A stretch of 64,000 nt of DNA from contig NZ_HF570108.1 of the NCBI RefSeq assembly GCF_000297395.2, forward strand, positions 2,894,106 to 2,958,105. The letters run 5' to 3'. Shown in pieces: positions 51,482 to 59,981 of the stretch. The stretch comes from Micromonospora lupini str. Lupac 08. GTDB lineage: Bacteria; Actinomycetota; Actinomycetes; Mycobacteriales; Micromonosporaceae. The position numbers and the translations under genes are program-made. Position 1 is the stretch's first letter. Every line of letters starts with the position of its first letter. Below the pieces are notes generated by a model, which ran no database searches, had not been told where the DNA came from, and saw only the letters and a program-made list of their open reading frames with translations.

Positions 51482-52903
51482 ATGACCACCATGGAGTACG
51501 ACGTCATCGTGATCGGGGCCGGTCCGGTCGGGGAGAACGTCGCCGACCGGGTCGTGCGGGGTGGGCTGACCGCCGCCGTCGTCGAGCGGGAGCTGGTCGG
51601 TGGCGAGTGCTCGTACTGGGCCTGCATGCCGACCAAGGCGTTGCTGCGCAGCGCGTCCGCGTTGCGGGCGGCTCGCCAACTGCCCGGTGCGCGTGAGGCG
51701 GTGACAGGAAATCTGGACGCGGCTGCGGTGCTGGCCCGGCGGGACTCCTTCGCGTCGCACTGGGAGGACGACGGGCAGGTGTCCTGGCTGGAGTCGGCCG
51801 GCATCGCGTTGCACCGTGGTCAGGGGCGGATCAGTTCCGCCCGGGTCGTCGAGGTGACCGGCGCCGACGGCGTCACGACGAGGCTGACCGCGCGGCACGC
51901 GGTGGTCGTCGCGACCGGCAGCAGCGCCCTGCTGCCGGACATCCCGGGCCTGCGCGAGGCGGCGGCGTGGTCCAGCCGTGAGGCCGCTTCGGCCCGGTCG
52001 GTTCCCCGTCGGCTCGCGATCATCGGTGGCGGTGTGGTGGCGGCCGAGATGGCGACCGCGTTCGCCGCACTGGGATCGTCGGTGACGGTGCTGGCGCGCG
52101 ACGGCGTGTTGCCGTCGGCGGAGCCGTTCGCCGGTGAACTGGTCACGGATTCGTTGCGCGAGGCCGGCGTCTCGGTCCGCCTCGGCGCGGAGGCCGTGGC
52201 CGTCCGGCGCGACGACAGCGGAACCGTCCGCATCGAGACCGCCGCCGGCGACGGGATCGAGGCCGACGAGGTGCTGGTCGCGGTTGGTCGTACACCGAAC
52301 ACCCAGGACATCGGCCTCGACCGGATCGGGCTGGCGCCCGGTGCCTGGCTGGCGGTCGACGACACCTTGCGCGTCGCCGGCGGGGGAGAGTGGCTGTACG
52401 CGGCGGGCGACGTGAACCGGCGGGTCCTGTTGACCCATCAGGGCAAGTATCAGGCGCGCGCGGTGGGCGACGTGATCGTGGCCCGGGCGACGGGTGCCAC
52501 GGTCGAGGACGGCCGCTGGGGCCGGCACGTGGCGACGGCGGACGAGCGGGCGGTGCCGCAGGTGGTCTTCACCGATCCGGAGGTCGCGTCGGTGGGCCTG
52601 ACGGCGGCTGCGGCCGAGGCGGCTGGGCTGCGCACCCGGGTCGTGGATTACGACCTGGGTGCCGTTGCCGGGTCCACGCTGCACGCGGATGGCTACCGGG
52701 GGCACGCCCGGATGGTCGTCGACGAGGACCGGAAGGTGATCGTCGGTCTTACCCTCGCCGGTCCGGACGTGGCCGAACTGATTCACGCCGCGACGATCGC
52801 CATCGTCGGTGAGGTCCCGCTGGACCGGTTGTGGCATGCGGTTCCGGCGTACCCGACCGTCAGTGAGGTGTGGTTGCGGCTGTTGGAGGCGTACGGCCGC
52901 TGA
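51482..52903 (+). CDS. Pyridine nucleotide-disulfide oxidoreductase, Tyr replacing the usual catalytic His
   Basis: The 473-residue FAD enzyme has the FAD motif YDVIVIGAGPVGENVADRVV and the redox disulfide GGECSYWACMPTK (C-x4-C). An NAD(P) motif LAIIGGGVVAAEMATAFAAL, ATG at VVVATGSSALLP and GD at LYAAGDVNRR follow. It is related to dihydrolipoamide dehydrogenase and mycothione reductase. In those, the C-terminal motif is HPT-x-SE; here it reads AVPAYPTVSE, with Tyr where His normally sits, so the disulfide chemistry may be altered. The start ATG 51482 is two bases after the previous stop. Its 3' end overlaps the opposing gene by 44 bases. Confidence 0.88.
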   Translation: MTTMEYDVIVIGAGPVGENVADRVVRGGLTAAVVERELVGGECSYWACMPTKALLRSASALRAARQLPGAREAVTGNLDAAAVLARRDSFASHWEDDGQVSWLESAGIALHRGQGRISSARVVEVTGADGVTTRLTARHAVVVATGSSALLPDIPGLREAAAWSSREAASARSVPRRLAIIGGGVVAAEMATAFAALGSSVTVLARDGVLPSAEPFAGELVTDSLREAGVSVRLGAEAVAVRRDDSGTVRIETAAGDGIEADEVLVAVGRTPNTQDIGLDRIGLAPGAWLAVDDTLRVAGGGEWLYAAGDVNRRVLLTHQGKYQARAVGDVIVARATGATVEDGRWGRHVATADERAVPQVVFTDPEVASVGLTAAAAEAAGLRTRVVDYDLGAVAGSTLHADGYRGHARMVVDEDRKVIVGLTLAGPDVAELIHAATIAIVGEVPLDRLWHAVPAYPTVSEVWLRLLEAYGR

Positions 52904-53618
52904 GGGTGGGGGCGAGTCGGGCGGCCAGAGCCGCATCGGCGAGCGCCAGCTCCGCGATCAGCGCCGCCGTGGCGGCGGCGAGGGCGCGGGTGAGTTCGGC
53001 TTCGTCGAGCGCGCGGACGAGGGTGGCGTCCAGCGGCGCGGTCACCTCCGGGGGAAGCAGGTGTACGCCCTTCGCGTAGCTGGTGGGATGGCCGAGGCGC
53101 AGGCAGGCCAGGGCGAGAACCTGGCCGCGTAGGGCGCTGATCCACTGCTCGGCCTGCCACCAGCGGTGTCGCTGGATGGATGTCCACGCGTGCAGGGCGT
53201 GGTGCCATCCCAGCCCGGCAAGAGTCCGCAGAGAGGGGATGGGCTCTTCCTTCGCCGCTGCGGGTTGCCCGAAGACGGTACGCCAGGTCGGGCCGTGCGG
53301 CCCGAACTCCGCAGCCGGAGTGAACCCGAGGTCCACTTCGAGCATGTCGGGTAGCAGGAACACCCGATACACCGTCGAGCCGGACGGCAGGTCCCAGTGG
53401 TGCACGGCGGCGAAGTCACGGTAGAGCAGGTCCGTCCAGCGGTGCATCGCCGAATCCAGCGGACCGTCGATACCGAACGCCAGGTCGATGTCCGACCATT
53501 GGTCGCCGCCGTCGACGGCCTGGGATCCGGTGATGGCGGCCCCGACGACTGCGGGGTCACCTGCGGCTGAGCTGAGCAACTGCTCGCGGATCGAGTCGCG
53601 CGTGCCGACGGAGAACAC
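52860..53618 (-). CDS. Nucleotidyltransferase-domain protein
   Basis: The 252-residue protein has the nucleotidyltransferase signature AAITGSQAVDGGDQWSDIDL (GS-x10-D-x-D) at about residues 28-46 and a helical C-terminal domain with SAGL...WHHALHAWTSIQRH and LRLGHPTSYAKGVHLLPP. Such proteins modify small molecules such as aminoglycosides or adenylylate proteins; the target is unknown. The C terminus is alanine/threonine-rich. It is convergent with the flavoprotein gene and their ends overlap by 44 bases (52860-52903), which is unusually long. Confidence 0.8.
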   Translation of the reverse strand: MFSVGTRDSIREQLLSSAAGDPAVVGAAITGSQAVDGGDQWSDIDLAFGIDGPLDSAMHRWTDLLYRDFAAVHHWDLPSGSTVYRVFLLPDMLEVDLGFTPAAEFGPHGPTWRTVFGQPAAAKEEPIPSLRTLAGLGWHHALHAWTSIQRHRWWQAEQWISALRGQVLALACLRLGHPTSYAKGVHLLPPEVTAPLDATLVRALDEAELTRALAAATAALIAELALADAALAARLAPTLSGRTPPTAATTPH

Positions 53619-53653
53619 CGCGCCACCCTATCGCCGTGCCACGCCAGGCTCAC

Positions 53654-53688
53654 CCGCCCGCCGCCCGCCGCCCGCCGCCCGCCGCCCG
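53654..53688. repeat. Five tandem CCGCCCG units
   Basis: Five perfect copies of the 7-base unit CCGCCCG (35 bases) lie in the intergenic region between the nucleotidyltransferase and the MBL-fold gene. This is a slippage-prone microsatellite, so its copy number may vary between strains. It lies about 70 bases upstream of the MBL-fold gene start. Confidence 0.85.
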
Positions 53689-53759
53689 CCGCGCACCCGG
53701 CACTTCGCGTTCGAATGCGCGGGCCGGACGGGTGGCTTGCGGTCTGGCATTCTGTGCGG

Positions 53760-54512
53760 ATGCGACGGGTCACCGTGCTGGGCAGTTCTGGTGCCTTTCC
53801 CGAGCCGGGCCGTGCCTGTAGCGGTTTCGCCGTGGACTGGGACGACTACCGCCTGGTGCTCGACCTGGGCTACGCCACGCTCCCACGGCTGCTCGGGCAC
53901 TGGCCCGACGGCGCGGTCGACGCCGTCGTCATCACCCATGAGCACCCCGATCACTGCGTCGACCTGCACGGGCTGTTCCGGATGCGGTTCTACGGCGCGG
54001 CCGATCGGCCACGGCTGCCGCTGTACTGCCCGCCAGGCGTGCTCGACCGGCTCGGCGGCCTGGAACCGGACGTCGACCTGCACGCCGTCTTCGACCTGCA
54101 TCCGCTGCCCGGCGCCTACCGGGTGGGGCCCTTCGACCTGGCCGGGCTGTCCCTCCCGCACTACGTGCCCAACGCGGGCGTTCGCGTGGAGGCCGACGGG
54201 ATGGCCGTGGCCTACTCCGGGGACACCGGCCCGACCCCCGTGCTGGCCGACCTCGGCCGCGACGCCGATCTGTTCATCGTCGAGGCCACCGACCATGCCG
54301 GCGAGACCGACCGACCCACCCGCAACCTGATGACGTCCACCGAGGCCGGTCACTGGGCTCGCCGGGCGGGTGCCCGACGGCTGCTGCTCACCCACTTCTG
54401 GCCGGGCAACGACCGGGCGGCCGCAGTGGCCGCCGCGCAGTCGGAGTTCGACGGTCCGGTGCTGGCGGCCGAAGAGGGCCTCACCCTCGTACTCGGGCCA
54501 CCAGATCGCTGA
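53760..54512 (+). CDS. MBL-fold metal-dependent hydrolase
   Basis: The 250-residue protein begins MRRVTVLGSSGAFPEPG. It has the dinuclear zinc motif ITHEHPDHCVDLHG (HxHxDH) near residue 62, the later Asp in AVAYSGDTGPTPVLADL and the final His in RRLLLTHFWPGNDR. The pattern fits the RNase Z/PhnP-like group of MBL enzymes, which cleave phosphodiesters of RNA ends or small cyclic compounds. The catalytic ligands are all present. Start ATG 53760 gives the standard N terminus. It is monocistronic with a microsatellite upstream. Confidence 0.88.
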   Translation: MRRVTVLGSSGAFPEPGRACSGFAVDWDDYRLVLDLGYATLPRLLGHWPDGAVDAVVITHEHPDHCVDLHGLFRMRFYGAADRPRLPLYCPPGVLDRLGGLEPDVDLHAVFDLHPLPGAYRVGPFDLAGLSLPHYVPNAGVRVEADGMAVAYSGDTGPTPVLADLGRDADLFIVEATDHAGETDRPTRNLMTSTEAGHWARRAGARRLLLTHFWPGNDRAAAVAAAQSEFDGPVLAAEEGLTLVLGPPDR

Positions 54513-54535
54513 CAGCCCCTCGATGCGGCGGTAGG

Positions 54536-55546
54536 TCAGGGCTGGTACTGGTTGCGGGTGCGGGGCAGCCACTGCGGATGACTGTCGCGCAGGTAGCGAA
54601 CCAGTCCCTCGCGCAGGTCGCAGCGCAGGTCCCAGGCGCTGGCGCCGTCGGCCGCCGAGGCCTGCACCTGGACGACCACCGTCTGCGGGGTGGAGTCGAC
54701 CATCTGGAGCACCCACTGGCCGCGATCCCACAGCGGTGAGGACTCGACCAGCCGGCGCGCCTCCCGGCGCAGGTCATCCAGGTCGGTGGTGTGGTCGACA
54801 TGGATCTGGACCTTGCCGACGACTCGGGACTCGTTCCGGGTCCAGTTCTGAAACGGCCGCTCGGTGAAGTAGGTGGTCGGCAGGATGAGCATCCGCTCGT
54901 CCCAGAGTCGGATCACCACGTTGGTCAGCTTCACCTCCTCGACCCGGCCCCACTCGCCGTCCACCACCAGCACGTCACCGACGTGCAGACCGTCGGCGAA
55001 GGCGACCTGGACGCCGGCGAACGCGTTGCCGAGCGCCGTTCGGGCGGAAAGGCCGATCAAAGCGCCGACCACGCCCGCCGACGTGAGCACCGAGATGCCG
55101 AAGAGGCGTACCGGCCGGAAGGTGATCAGGATCAGGCCGATCGCGACGATCGTGACCACGGCGACGGTGAGCCGCCGCACGGGGCGGATCTGGGTGCGGG
55201 CCCGTCGGATGCGCCGGCTGGTGACCAGATCGCTCGGCAGCTTGCTGAACGACACCGTCTCGATGACGCTCAACGTTCTGATCAGCAGCCACGCGCTGGC
55301 GGCGATCAGCACCAGCAGGCTGGCGTGCCGCAGATGACGCTGCCAATCGGCCGGTCCGGGCGGCAGCGCGTAGTGCAGCGCGCCGAACAGCAGGACCGCG
55401 GCCGCCGGGCGGCGACACGCGTCCCGCAACGGTTCCAGCAGCCACCGGTAGCGGCCGCGGGCCACTCGGCGCATCAGCACGCCGGCGACCAGGTCCACGA
55501 GCACGGCCGCCGCCAGCGCAGCCAACACGATCAACGCGGTACGCAT
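54536..55546 (-). CDS. MscS-family mechanosensitive channel
   Basis: This 336-residue protein has three or four N-terminal hydrophobic helices (TALIVLAALAAAVLVDLVAG, PAAAVLLFGALHYALP, HASLLVLIAASAWLLIRTLS, LTVAVVTIVAIGLILIT). The pore-lining helix is glycine/alanine-rich (SVLTSAGVVGALIGLSARTA then LGNAFAGVQVAF), followed by the beta domain (DVLVVDGEWGRVEEVKLTNV) and a cytoplasmic C terminus. It releases solutes on hypo-osmotic shock. Start is ATG 55546 (MRTALIVL); an earlier Met at 55576 is less likely. Confidence 0.9.
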   Translation of the reverse strand: MRTALIVLAALAAAVLVDLVAGVLMRRVARGRYRWLLEPLRDACRRPAAAVLLFGALHYALPPGPADWQRHLRHASLLVLIAASAWLLIRTLSVIETVSFSKLPSDLVTSRRIRRARTQIRPVRRLTVAVVTIVAIGLILITFRPVRLFGISVLTSAGVVGALIGLSARTALGNAFAGVQVAFADGLHVGDVLVVDGEWGRVEEVKLTNVVIRLWDERMLILPTTYFTERPFQNWTRNESRVVGKVQIHVDHTTDLDDLRREARRLVESSPLWDRGQWVLQMVDSTPQTVVVQVQASAADGASAWDLRCDLREGLVRYLRDSHPQWLPRTRNQYQP

Positions 55547-55691
55547 CAGTGGCCGTTCACCGTCACAGGGTGTCATCGGATCCGGTCCACAAAGGCGGAT
55601 ATCGGCAACGCCGGCCGCTCATTTACGCCAGCTGGCTGGGCCGGTCCGGGTGGTCTAAACCGGTCCTAAGGGTCAGAACGGTCTGCGAGGA

Positions 55692-55868
55692 TGTGAACGC
55701 CACCAAGGCAAGGCCTACAACCGGCAGCTGATGAATCTCATCGCCTCAGGCAAGGCCGAGCCCTCGTTCCTGGTGTCCCACGAGCTCACGTTGGACGAGG
55801 CGCCAATGGGGTACCAGAACTTCGATGCCCGCAACGACGGTTGGACCAAGGTTCTGCTGCACCCCGAC
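55692..55868 (+). pseudogene. C-terminal fragment of a zinc formaldehyde/alcohol dehydrogenase
   Basis: RHQGKAYNRQLMNLIASGKA is followed by PSFLVSHELTLDEAPMGYQN and FDARNDGWTKVLLHP. This closely resembles the C terminus of glutathione-independent formaldehyde dehydrogenase (IxxGxAxPSxIVSHELxLxxAPxxYxxFD). Nothing upstream encodes the rest. A different, intact Zn-dehydrogenase lies 1.2 kb downstream. The reading frame continues past 55868 as non-family sequence. Confidence 0.7.
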
Positions 55869-55962
55869 GCTCGCCGTTGGGGCGCTGTTCGGGTTCACGG
55901 CCTCTGCACGGCCAGCGTCGGTGACCGCGGACGACGAGCCCGGCTAGCGGTGAGGAGCACCG

Positions 55963-57090
55963 GTGACCCACAGCGAACAGCAACGCCCCGAGATCGTCGT
56001 CGGGCTGGTGGCGACCCCACCCGACCACCCGGCCCGGGTGGCCGCGCCGCTCACCGCCGAGCTGGCCGCCCGACTCGCCGACCGGGTGGACGCCGACGTG
56101 CGGTGGACTGTCCGGGAAGGCTGGGGCGAGGTGGCGCCACGCCGCGACGGCGGCGCTGAGGCGCTGCTCGACGATCTTGCCCAACGGCGTGCCGACGACC
56201 AGTGGGACATCGCGATCTGCCTGACCGACCTGCCGCTGCACGCCGCGCGGATGCCGCTTGTCGCGCAGACCTCGGCTCGGCGTCGAGTCGCGGTGGTGTC
56301 CCTGCCCGCGCTGGGACTGCAGCAGCTGCGAGCGGCCCGCGCGGCCGTCCCGGACCTGGTGAGCCGGGTGCTGACCGACGCTTCCGACGAGCGGGTGCAG
56401 TCGGCGGGCTGGGCGCCGGCCGAGATGGCACGCCGAATTCCCGCCGTCCACAAGGTGGTCGGCGAGGCCGACGGCGGGGAACTGAGCTACGTCGCCTCGG
56501 GGCTGATCGGCCGGGTGCGGCTGTTGACCGGCATGGTCCGCGCCAACCGCCCCGGGCGCGCCCTGCTGGGCCTGTCCAAGTTACTGGTCGGCGCGTTCGG
56601 CACGGCGGCGTTCGCGCTCACGACGGACACCATCTGGCAGATGGGTGACGCGCTCGGCGGACTCCGGCTCACCGTGATCATGCTGCTCGGGCTGATCGCG
56701 TTGGTGGCCTGGCTGATCGTCGCGCATGACCTGTGGGAGAAGCCAGACCGTGGGACGTCGGTCGAGCTGGCTCGGCTGTTCAACCTGGGTACGGTCCTCA
56801 CTCTCACGCTGGCCACGGCGGTGTCCTACGTGGTGTTGTTCGTGGGAACGGCGCTCGTCGGGGCGCTGCTTATCGACACATCCGTGCTGGAACAGACCTT
56901 GCAGCGGCCGGTCGACTTCACCGACTACCTGACGCTCGCCTGGATCACCAGCTCGCTGGCCACCGTCGGCGGCGCGATCGGCTCCGGGCTGGAGAACGAG
57001 GAGACCGTCCGCGCCGCCGCCTACGGCTACCATCCGGAACCCGACGGCTGGCGGGACGAGAAGGACGGGCAGCCCCACAGCGGAAGCTGA
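55963..57090 (+). CDS. Multi-pass membrane protein of unknown function
   Basis: The 375-residue protein starts at GTG 55963 with GAGGAG six bases upstream. The first ~190 residues are soluble and look alpha/beta (IVVGLVATPPDHPARVAAPL, WDIAICLTDLPLHAARMPL). Four hydrophobic segments follow (GLSKLLVGAFGTAAFALTT, LRLTVIMLLGLIALVAWLIV, LFNLGTVLTLTLATAVSYVV, LAWITSSLATVGGAIGSGLE). I know of similar conserved actinobacterial proteins without assigned function. It lies upstream of a convergent dehydrogenase operon. Confidence 0.75.
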   Translation: MTHSEQQRPEIVVGLVATPPDHPARVAAPLTAELAARLADRVDADVRWTVREGWGEVAPRRDGGAEALLDDLAQRRADDQWDIAICLTDLPLHAARMPLVAQTSARRRVAVVSLPALGLQQLRAARAAVPDLVSRVLTDASDERVQSAGWAPAEMARRIPAVHKVVGEADGGELSYVASGLIGRVRLLTGMVRANRPGRALLGLSKLLVGAFGTAAFALTTDTIWQMGDALGGLRLTVIMLLGLIALVAWLIVAHDLWEKPDRGTSVELARLFNLGTVLTLTLATAVSYVVLFVGTALVGALLIDTSVLEQTLQRPVDFTDYLTLAWITSSLATVGGAIGSGLENEETVRAAAYGYHPEPDGWRDEKDGQPHSGS

Positions 57091-57117
57091 GTGGGCATCG
57101 GTCCTGAGCCGAGACGG

Positions 57118-58293
57118 TCAGCTGGTGGGCTGGAAGACGGCGCGTACGCAGCCGTCGAGCTTCTTCTTGAACATCTCGTAGCCGCGCGGCGCCTCGTCCA
57201 GCGGCATGGTGTGCGTCGCGAGATGCTCCGTGACGAGTTCGCCGCGGGCCATCCGTTCCAGCAGCATGGGAATGTAGCGCTGTCCGTGCTGCTGTGCGCC
57301 GCGCAGCGTCAGCCCCTTGTTCATGATCGCTCCGAGCGGGAACTTGTCCACCAGGCCGGCGAACACGCCCAGCACGAACACGCTGCCGCCCTTGCGACAG
57401 TTGTAGATCGCCTCCCGGGCGGCGATCGGACGGTCGGACTCGATCCGCAACTGCTGCTTGACCTGGTCGTACAGGAATTGTGGCCCGCTGCTGTGCGACT
57501 CCATACCGACTGCCTCGATGCACACGTCCGGGCCGCGACCACCACTGCGCTCCAGCAACTCGCCGCTGACGTCCTGCTGCTCGTAGTTCAGCGTCTCGAC
57601 GCCGAGATGCGTCCGGGCCATCTCGAGCCGATTGTCGAGTCGATCGATGACGATCACCCGGTCGGCACCGAGCAGCACGGCGGCGCGGGCCGCCATCTGC
57701 CCCACCCCACCGGCGCCCCACACCGCCACGACATCACCCGGTTTGACCCCGCCAAGGTCGGCGCCCATCCAGCCGGTCGGCGCGGCGTCGGAGGCGAACA
57801 GCGCACGCTCGTCGCTCACCTCGTCCGGGACGGTGAAGGCGCCCTGGTCGGCGTACGGCACGCGAATGTATTCGGCGTGGCTGCCGGCGAAGCCGCCGAG
57901 CGCGTGCGAATAGCCGTAGCAGCCGCCGGGCGCGGCACCCCAGACGTTCTCGGTGATCATCGGGTTCGTGTTGCCGTTGTCGCACAGCGAGAACTGTTGG
58001 TGCTGGCAGTACCAGCACTTGCCGCAGGAGACGAACGAGCAGACGACGACCCGGTCGCCCACCTTGTGCTTGCGTACCTGCGGACCGACCTCGACGACGT
58101 CGCCGAGGAACTCGTGCCCGAGGACATCGCCGCGTTCCATGAACGGGATGTACCCCCCGAGCAGGTGCAGGTCCGAACCACAGGTCACCGTCCGACGGAC
58201 CCGGACAATGATGTCCTGCTCGTTGCGCATCTGCGGGTCCGGAACCTGGCGCACCGCGAGCTCGTTGGCTCCCTGCCAGACCAGCGCCTTCAC
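57118..58293 (-). CDS. Zinc-dependent alcohol dehydrogenase family protein
   Basis: The 391-residue MDR enzyme has catalytic-zinc ligands in RTVTCGSDLHLLGG (Cys) and GDVLGHEFLGDVVEVGPQV (His/Glu). The structural zinc loop is SFVSCGKCWYCQHQQFSLCD, with four Cys. The Rossmann motif is VAVWGAGGVGQMAARAAVLL, and DRLDNRLEMAR suggests NAD preference (acidic residue after the fold). The long insert around TENVWGAAPGGCYGYSHALG matches the glutathione-independent formaldehyde dehydrogenase/threonine-dehydrogenase-like branch. The substrate is unknown. Its start shares four bases (ATGA) with the stop of the upstream membrane protein, so they form an operon. Confidence 0.9.
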   Translation of the reverse strand: MKALVWQGANELAVRQVPDPQMRNEQDIIVRVRRTVTCGSDLHLLGGYIPFMERGDVLGHEFLGDVVEVGPQVRKHKVGDRVVVCSFVSCGKCWYCQHQQFSLCDNGNTNPMITENVWGAAPGGCYGYSHALGGFAGSHAEYIRVPYADQGAFTVPDEVSDERALFASDAAPTGWMGADLGGVKPGDVVAVWGAGGVGQMAARAAVLLGADRVIVIDRLDNRLEMARTHLGVETLNYEQQDVSGELLERSGGRGPDVCIEAVGMESHSSGPQFLYDQVKQQLRIESDRPIAAREAIYNCRKGGSVFVLGVFAGLVDKFPLGAIMNKGLTLRGAQQHGQRYIPMLLERMARGELVTEHLATHTMPLDEAPRGYEMFKKKLDGCVRAVFQPTS

Positions 58294-58778
58294 AGTCGTC
58301 CCTCCCGCCGACCCTGTTGGGTGGCCATCCGCAGTGGCTTGTTCATCGGAGTCGGCTCGGTGGTGGGTGGATAGTCCGGGTGCAGGACCTCACTGGTCTC
58401 GATCAGCTGCTTCGACTCTCGTAGCGCGGCCCGGATCGCCTGCTCGGGATCTCGGCCGGTGACCCGTCGGGCCGCGGTGGCAACCGGGAGTCGGGCACCG
58501 TCGCGCAGCCGTACGGCGACCTCTGTCCCTCGGTCGCCGGCGGCGGGCCGGAGCTGGACCTCGACGGCGTCGCCAAGCCCGGCCAGCGGCTCGGGGAGGC
58601 GCCCGCCCGGGGCGACGTCACTGGCTGGTCGGTTCACCGTCGCCACGTGCCATCGCGGCTCGCGACGCCGTGCCGGACCCTGTTGCCAGTGATCCTTGCT
58701 CTGGCCAGCCCCGCCCAGCAGGCGCCGGGCGACCATCACGCCGCCAACCACGACCGCTCCGCCGATCAGCCACCTCAT
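58290..58778 (-). CDS. Membrane-anchored conserved protein of unknown function
   Basis: The 162-residue protein starts with one hydrophobic segment (MRWLIGGAVVVGGVMVARRL). A polar domain follows with RWHVATVNRPASDVAPGGRL, AVEVQLRPAAGDRGTEVAVR and TGRDPEQAIRAALRESKQLI. It has the appearance of the C-terminal part of actinobacterial SRPBCC/cyclase-type proteins that carry such a tail, but is too short for a full domain. Its TGA overlaps the ATG of the dehydrogenase. A palindrome (58843-58859) upstream may be its operator. Confidence 0.65.
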   Translation of the reverse strand: MRWLIGGAVVVGGVMVARRLLGGAGQSKDHWQQGPARRREPRWHVATVNRPASDVAPGGRLPEPLAGLGDAVEVQLRPAAGDRGTEVAVRLRDGARLPVATAARRVTGRDPEQAIRAALRESKQLIETSEVLHPDYPPTTEPTPMNKPLRMATQQGRREGRL

Positions 58779-58842
58779 GTCCGCCCCTGTCGCTTGACCT
58801 GCTCCGGTGAGTGCCGCCGATGATTGGCGCCGTCAGGTACAA

Positions 58843-58859
58843 ACCCTTTCATAAAGGGT
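58843..58859. promoter_or_regulatory. Perfect 7-bp palindrome upstream of the dehydrogenase operon
   Basis: ACCCTTT-CAT-AAAGGGT, 65 bases upstream of the ATG at 58778. An operator is likely; its A/T-rich centre stands out in the GC-rich surroundings. Confidence 0.5.
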
Positions 58860-58934
58860 GGCCCGCGCAGGCCTGATTCTGGCGCTCAGCTCGGCTCCCG
58901 GGGGCCCGCTCCTTCCGGCCGTGAGCCCAGCAGG

Positions 58935-59060
58935 TCAGGCTGTCGCCATCTGGCGCACGTGTTCCCCCTGGGCGAACTCCTCGACCGCCCGAGCGCAGAA
59001 GGCGGGAAGGTCGCTGGGGCTGCGGCTGGTGACCAGGCCGTTGTCGACCTGCAGCGGCTG
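58935..59060 (-). pseudogene. DJ-1/PfpI-family C-terminal fragment
   Basis: On the minus strand LQVDNGLVTSRSPSDLPAFC followed by ARAVEEFAQGEH and a stop at 58935-58937 matches the end of DJ-1/PfpI proteins (NLVTSRxPDDLxAFC). The start of the frame runs into the promoter of the aldo/keto reductase without domain sense. Only the last ~40 residues remain. Confidence 0.6.
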
Positions 59061-59132
59061 CGAGGGTGTTCTGCCTGTCCCAGCGGGTAACGCAGGCGCC
59101 CTGACGGCATTCGAGCCTCCGGAAAGGTCGAC

Positions 59133-59975
59133 ATGACTCTCGCTACCGGCGCGATCGAGCTGCCCTCCGGACAGACCATGCCCGTGCTGGGCCAGGGAAC
59201 CTGGTACCTCGGCGAGCGTCCCGAGAGGCGACGGGACGAGATGGCCGCCCTGCGCGCCGGGCTCGACCTGGGAATGACCGTGATCGATACCGCGGAGATG
59301 TACGGTGACGGGGCTTCCGAGGAACTCGTCGGCGAGACGATCGCCGGACGACGCGCCGACGTCTTTCTGGTCGACAAGGTGCTGCCGTCCAACGCCAGTC
59401 GACGGGGAACGGTGCAGGCCTGCCGTCGCAGCCTGCAACGACTCGGCGTCGACCACATCGATCTCTACCTGCTGCACTGGCGCGGCACGCATCCACTCGC
59501 GGAGACGATCGAGGCGTTCGCCGAACTCGTCGACGCCGGCGACATCGGGCAGTGGGGTGTGAGCAACTTCGATCTCTCGGACATGGCCGATCTCCTCGAC
59601 GCGGGCGGAAGCGCCTGCGCGACGAATCAGATCCTGTACAACCTCACCCGCCGCGGACCCGAGTACGACCTGCTGCCGTGGCTCCGCGAGCACCGCATCC
59701 CGGTGATGGCGTACTCGCCGATCGAGCAGGGTCGACTCCTCGGCCACCCCCAGATCGCGGAGGTCGCCGCCCGGCACGAGGCCACGGCCGCCCAGGTCGC
59801 GCTGGCCTGGCTGCTGCGGCAGGAGATGGTCGCGGCGATCCCCCGATCGTCCAAGGCCGAACACACCCGGGAGAACGCCGAAGCGCGCGATGTGCAGCTG
59901 ACCGAGGAGGACCTGGCGGCACTCGACACGGCGTTTCCGCCACCGACCGGCCCGCAACCACTCGAGATGCTGTAG
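59133..59975 (+). CDS. Aldo/keto reductase
   Basis: The 280-residue NADPH-dependent carbonyl reductase has the catalytic tetrad in DTAEMYG (Asp and Tyr), VDKVLPSN (Lys) and YLLHWRG (His). MPVLGQGTWYLGERPERRRD is the usual N terminus, and IPRSSKAEHTRENAEA near the C terminus binds the cofactor phosphate. It lies in the AKR5-like branch. GGAAAGG precedes the ATG at 59133. It is followed by a nested hairpin (59982-60018), so the next gene has its own transcript. Confidence 0.9.
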   Translation: MTLATGAIELPSGQTMPVLGQGTWYLGERPERRRDEMAALRAGLDLGMTVIDTAEMYGDGASEELVGETIAGRRADVFLVDKVLPSNASRRGTVQACRRSLQRLGVDHIDLYLLHWRGTHPLAETIEAFAELVDAGDIGQWGVSNFDLSDMADLLDAGGSACATNQILYNLTRRGPEYDLLPWLREHRIPVMAYSPIEQGRLLGHPQIAEVAARHEATAAQVALAWLLRQEMVAAIPRSSKAEHTRENAEARDVQLTEEDLAALDTAFPPPTGPQPLEML

Positions 59976-59981
59976 CCCCGG

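Noticed and set aside
53654..53688. Repeats considered as a CRISPR array
   Set aside because: The unit is seven bases with no spacers; it is a microsatellite.
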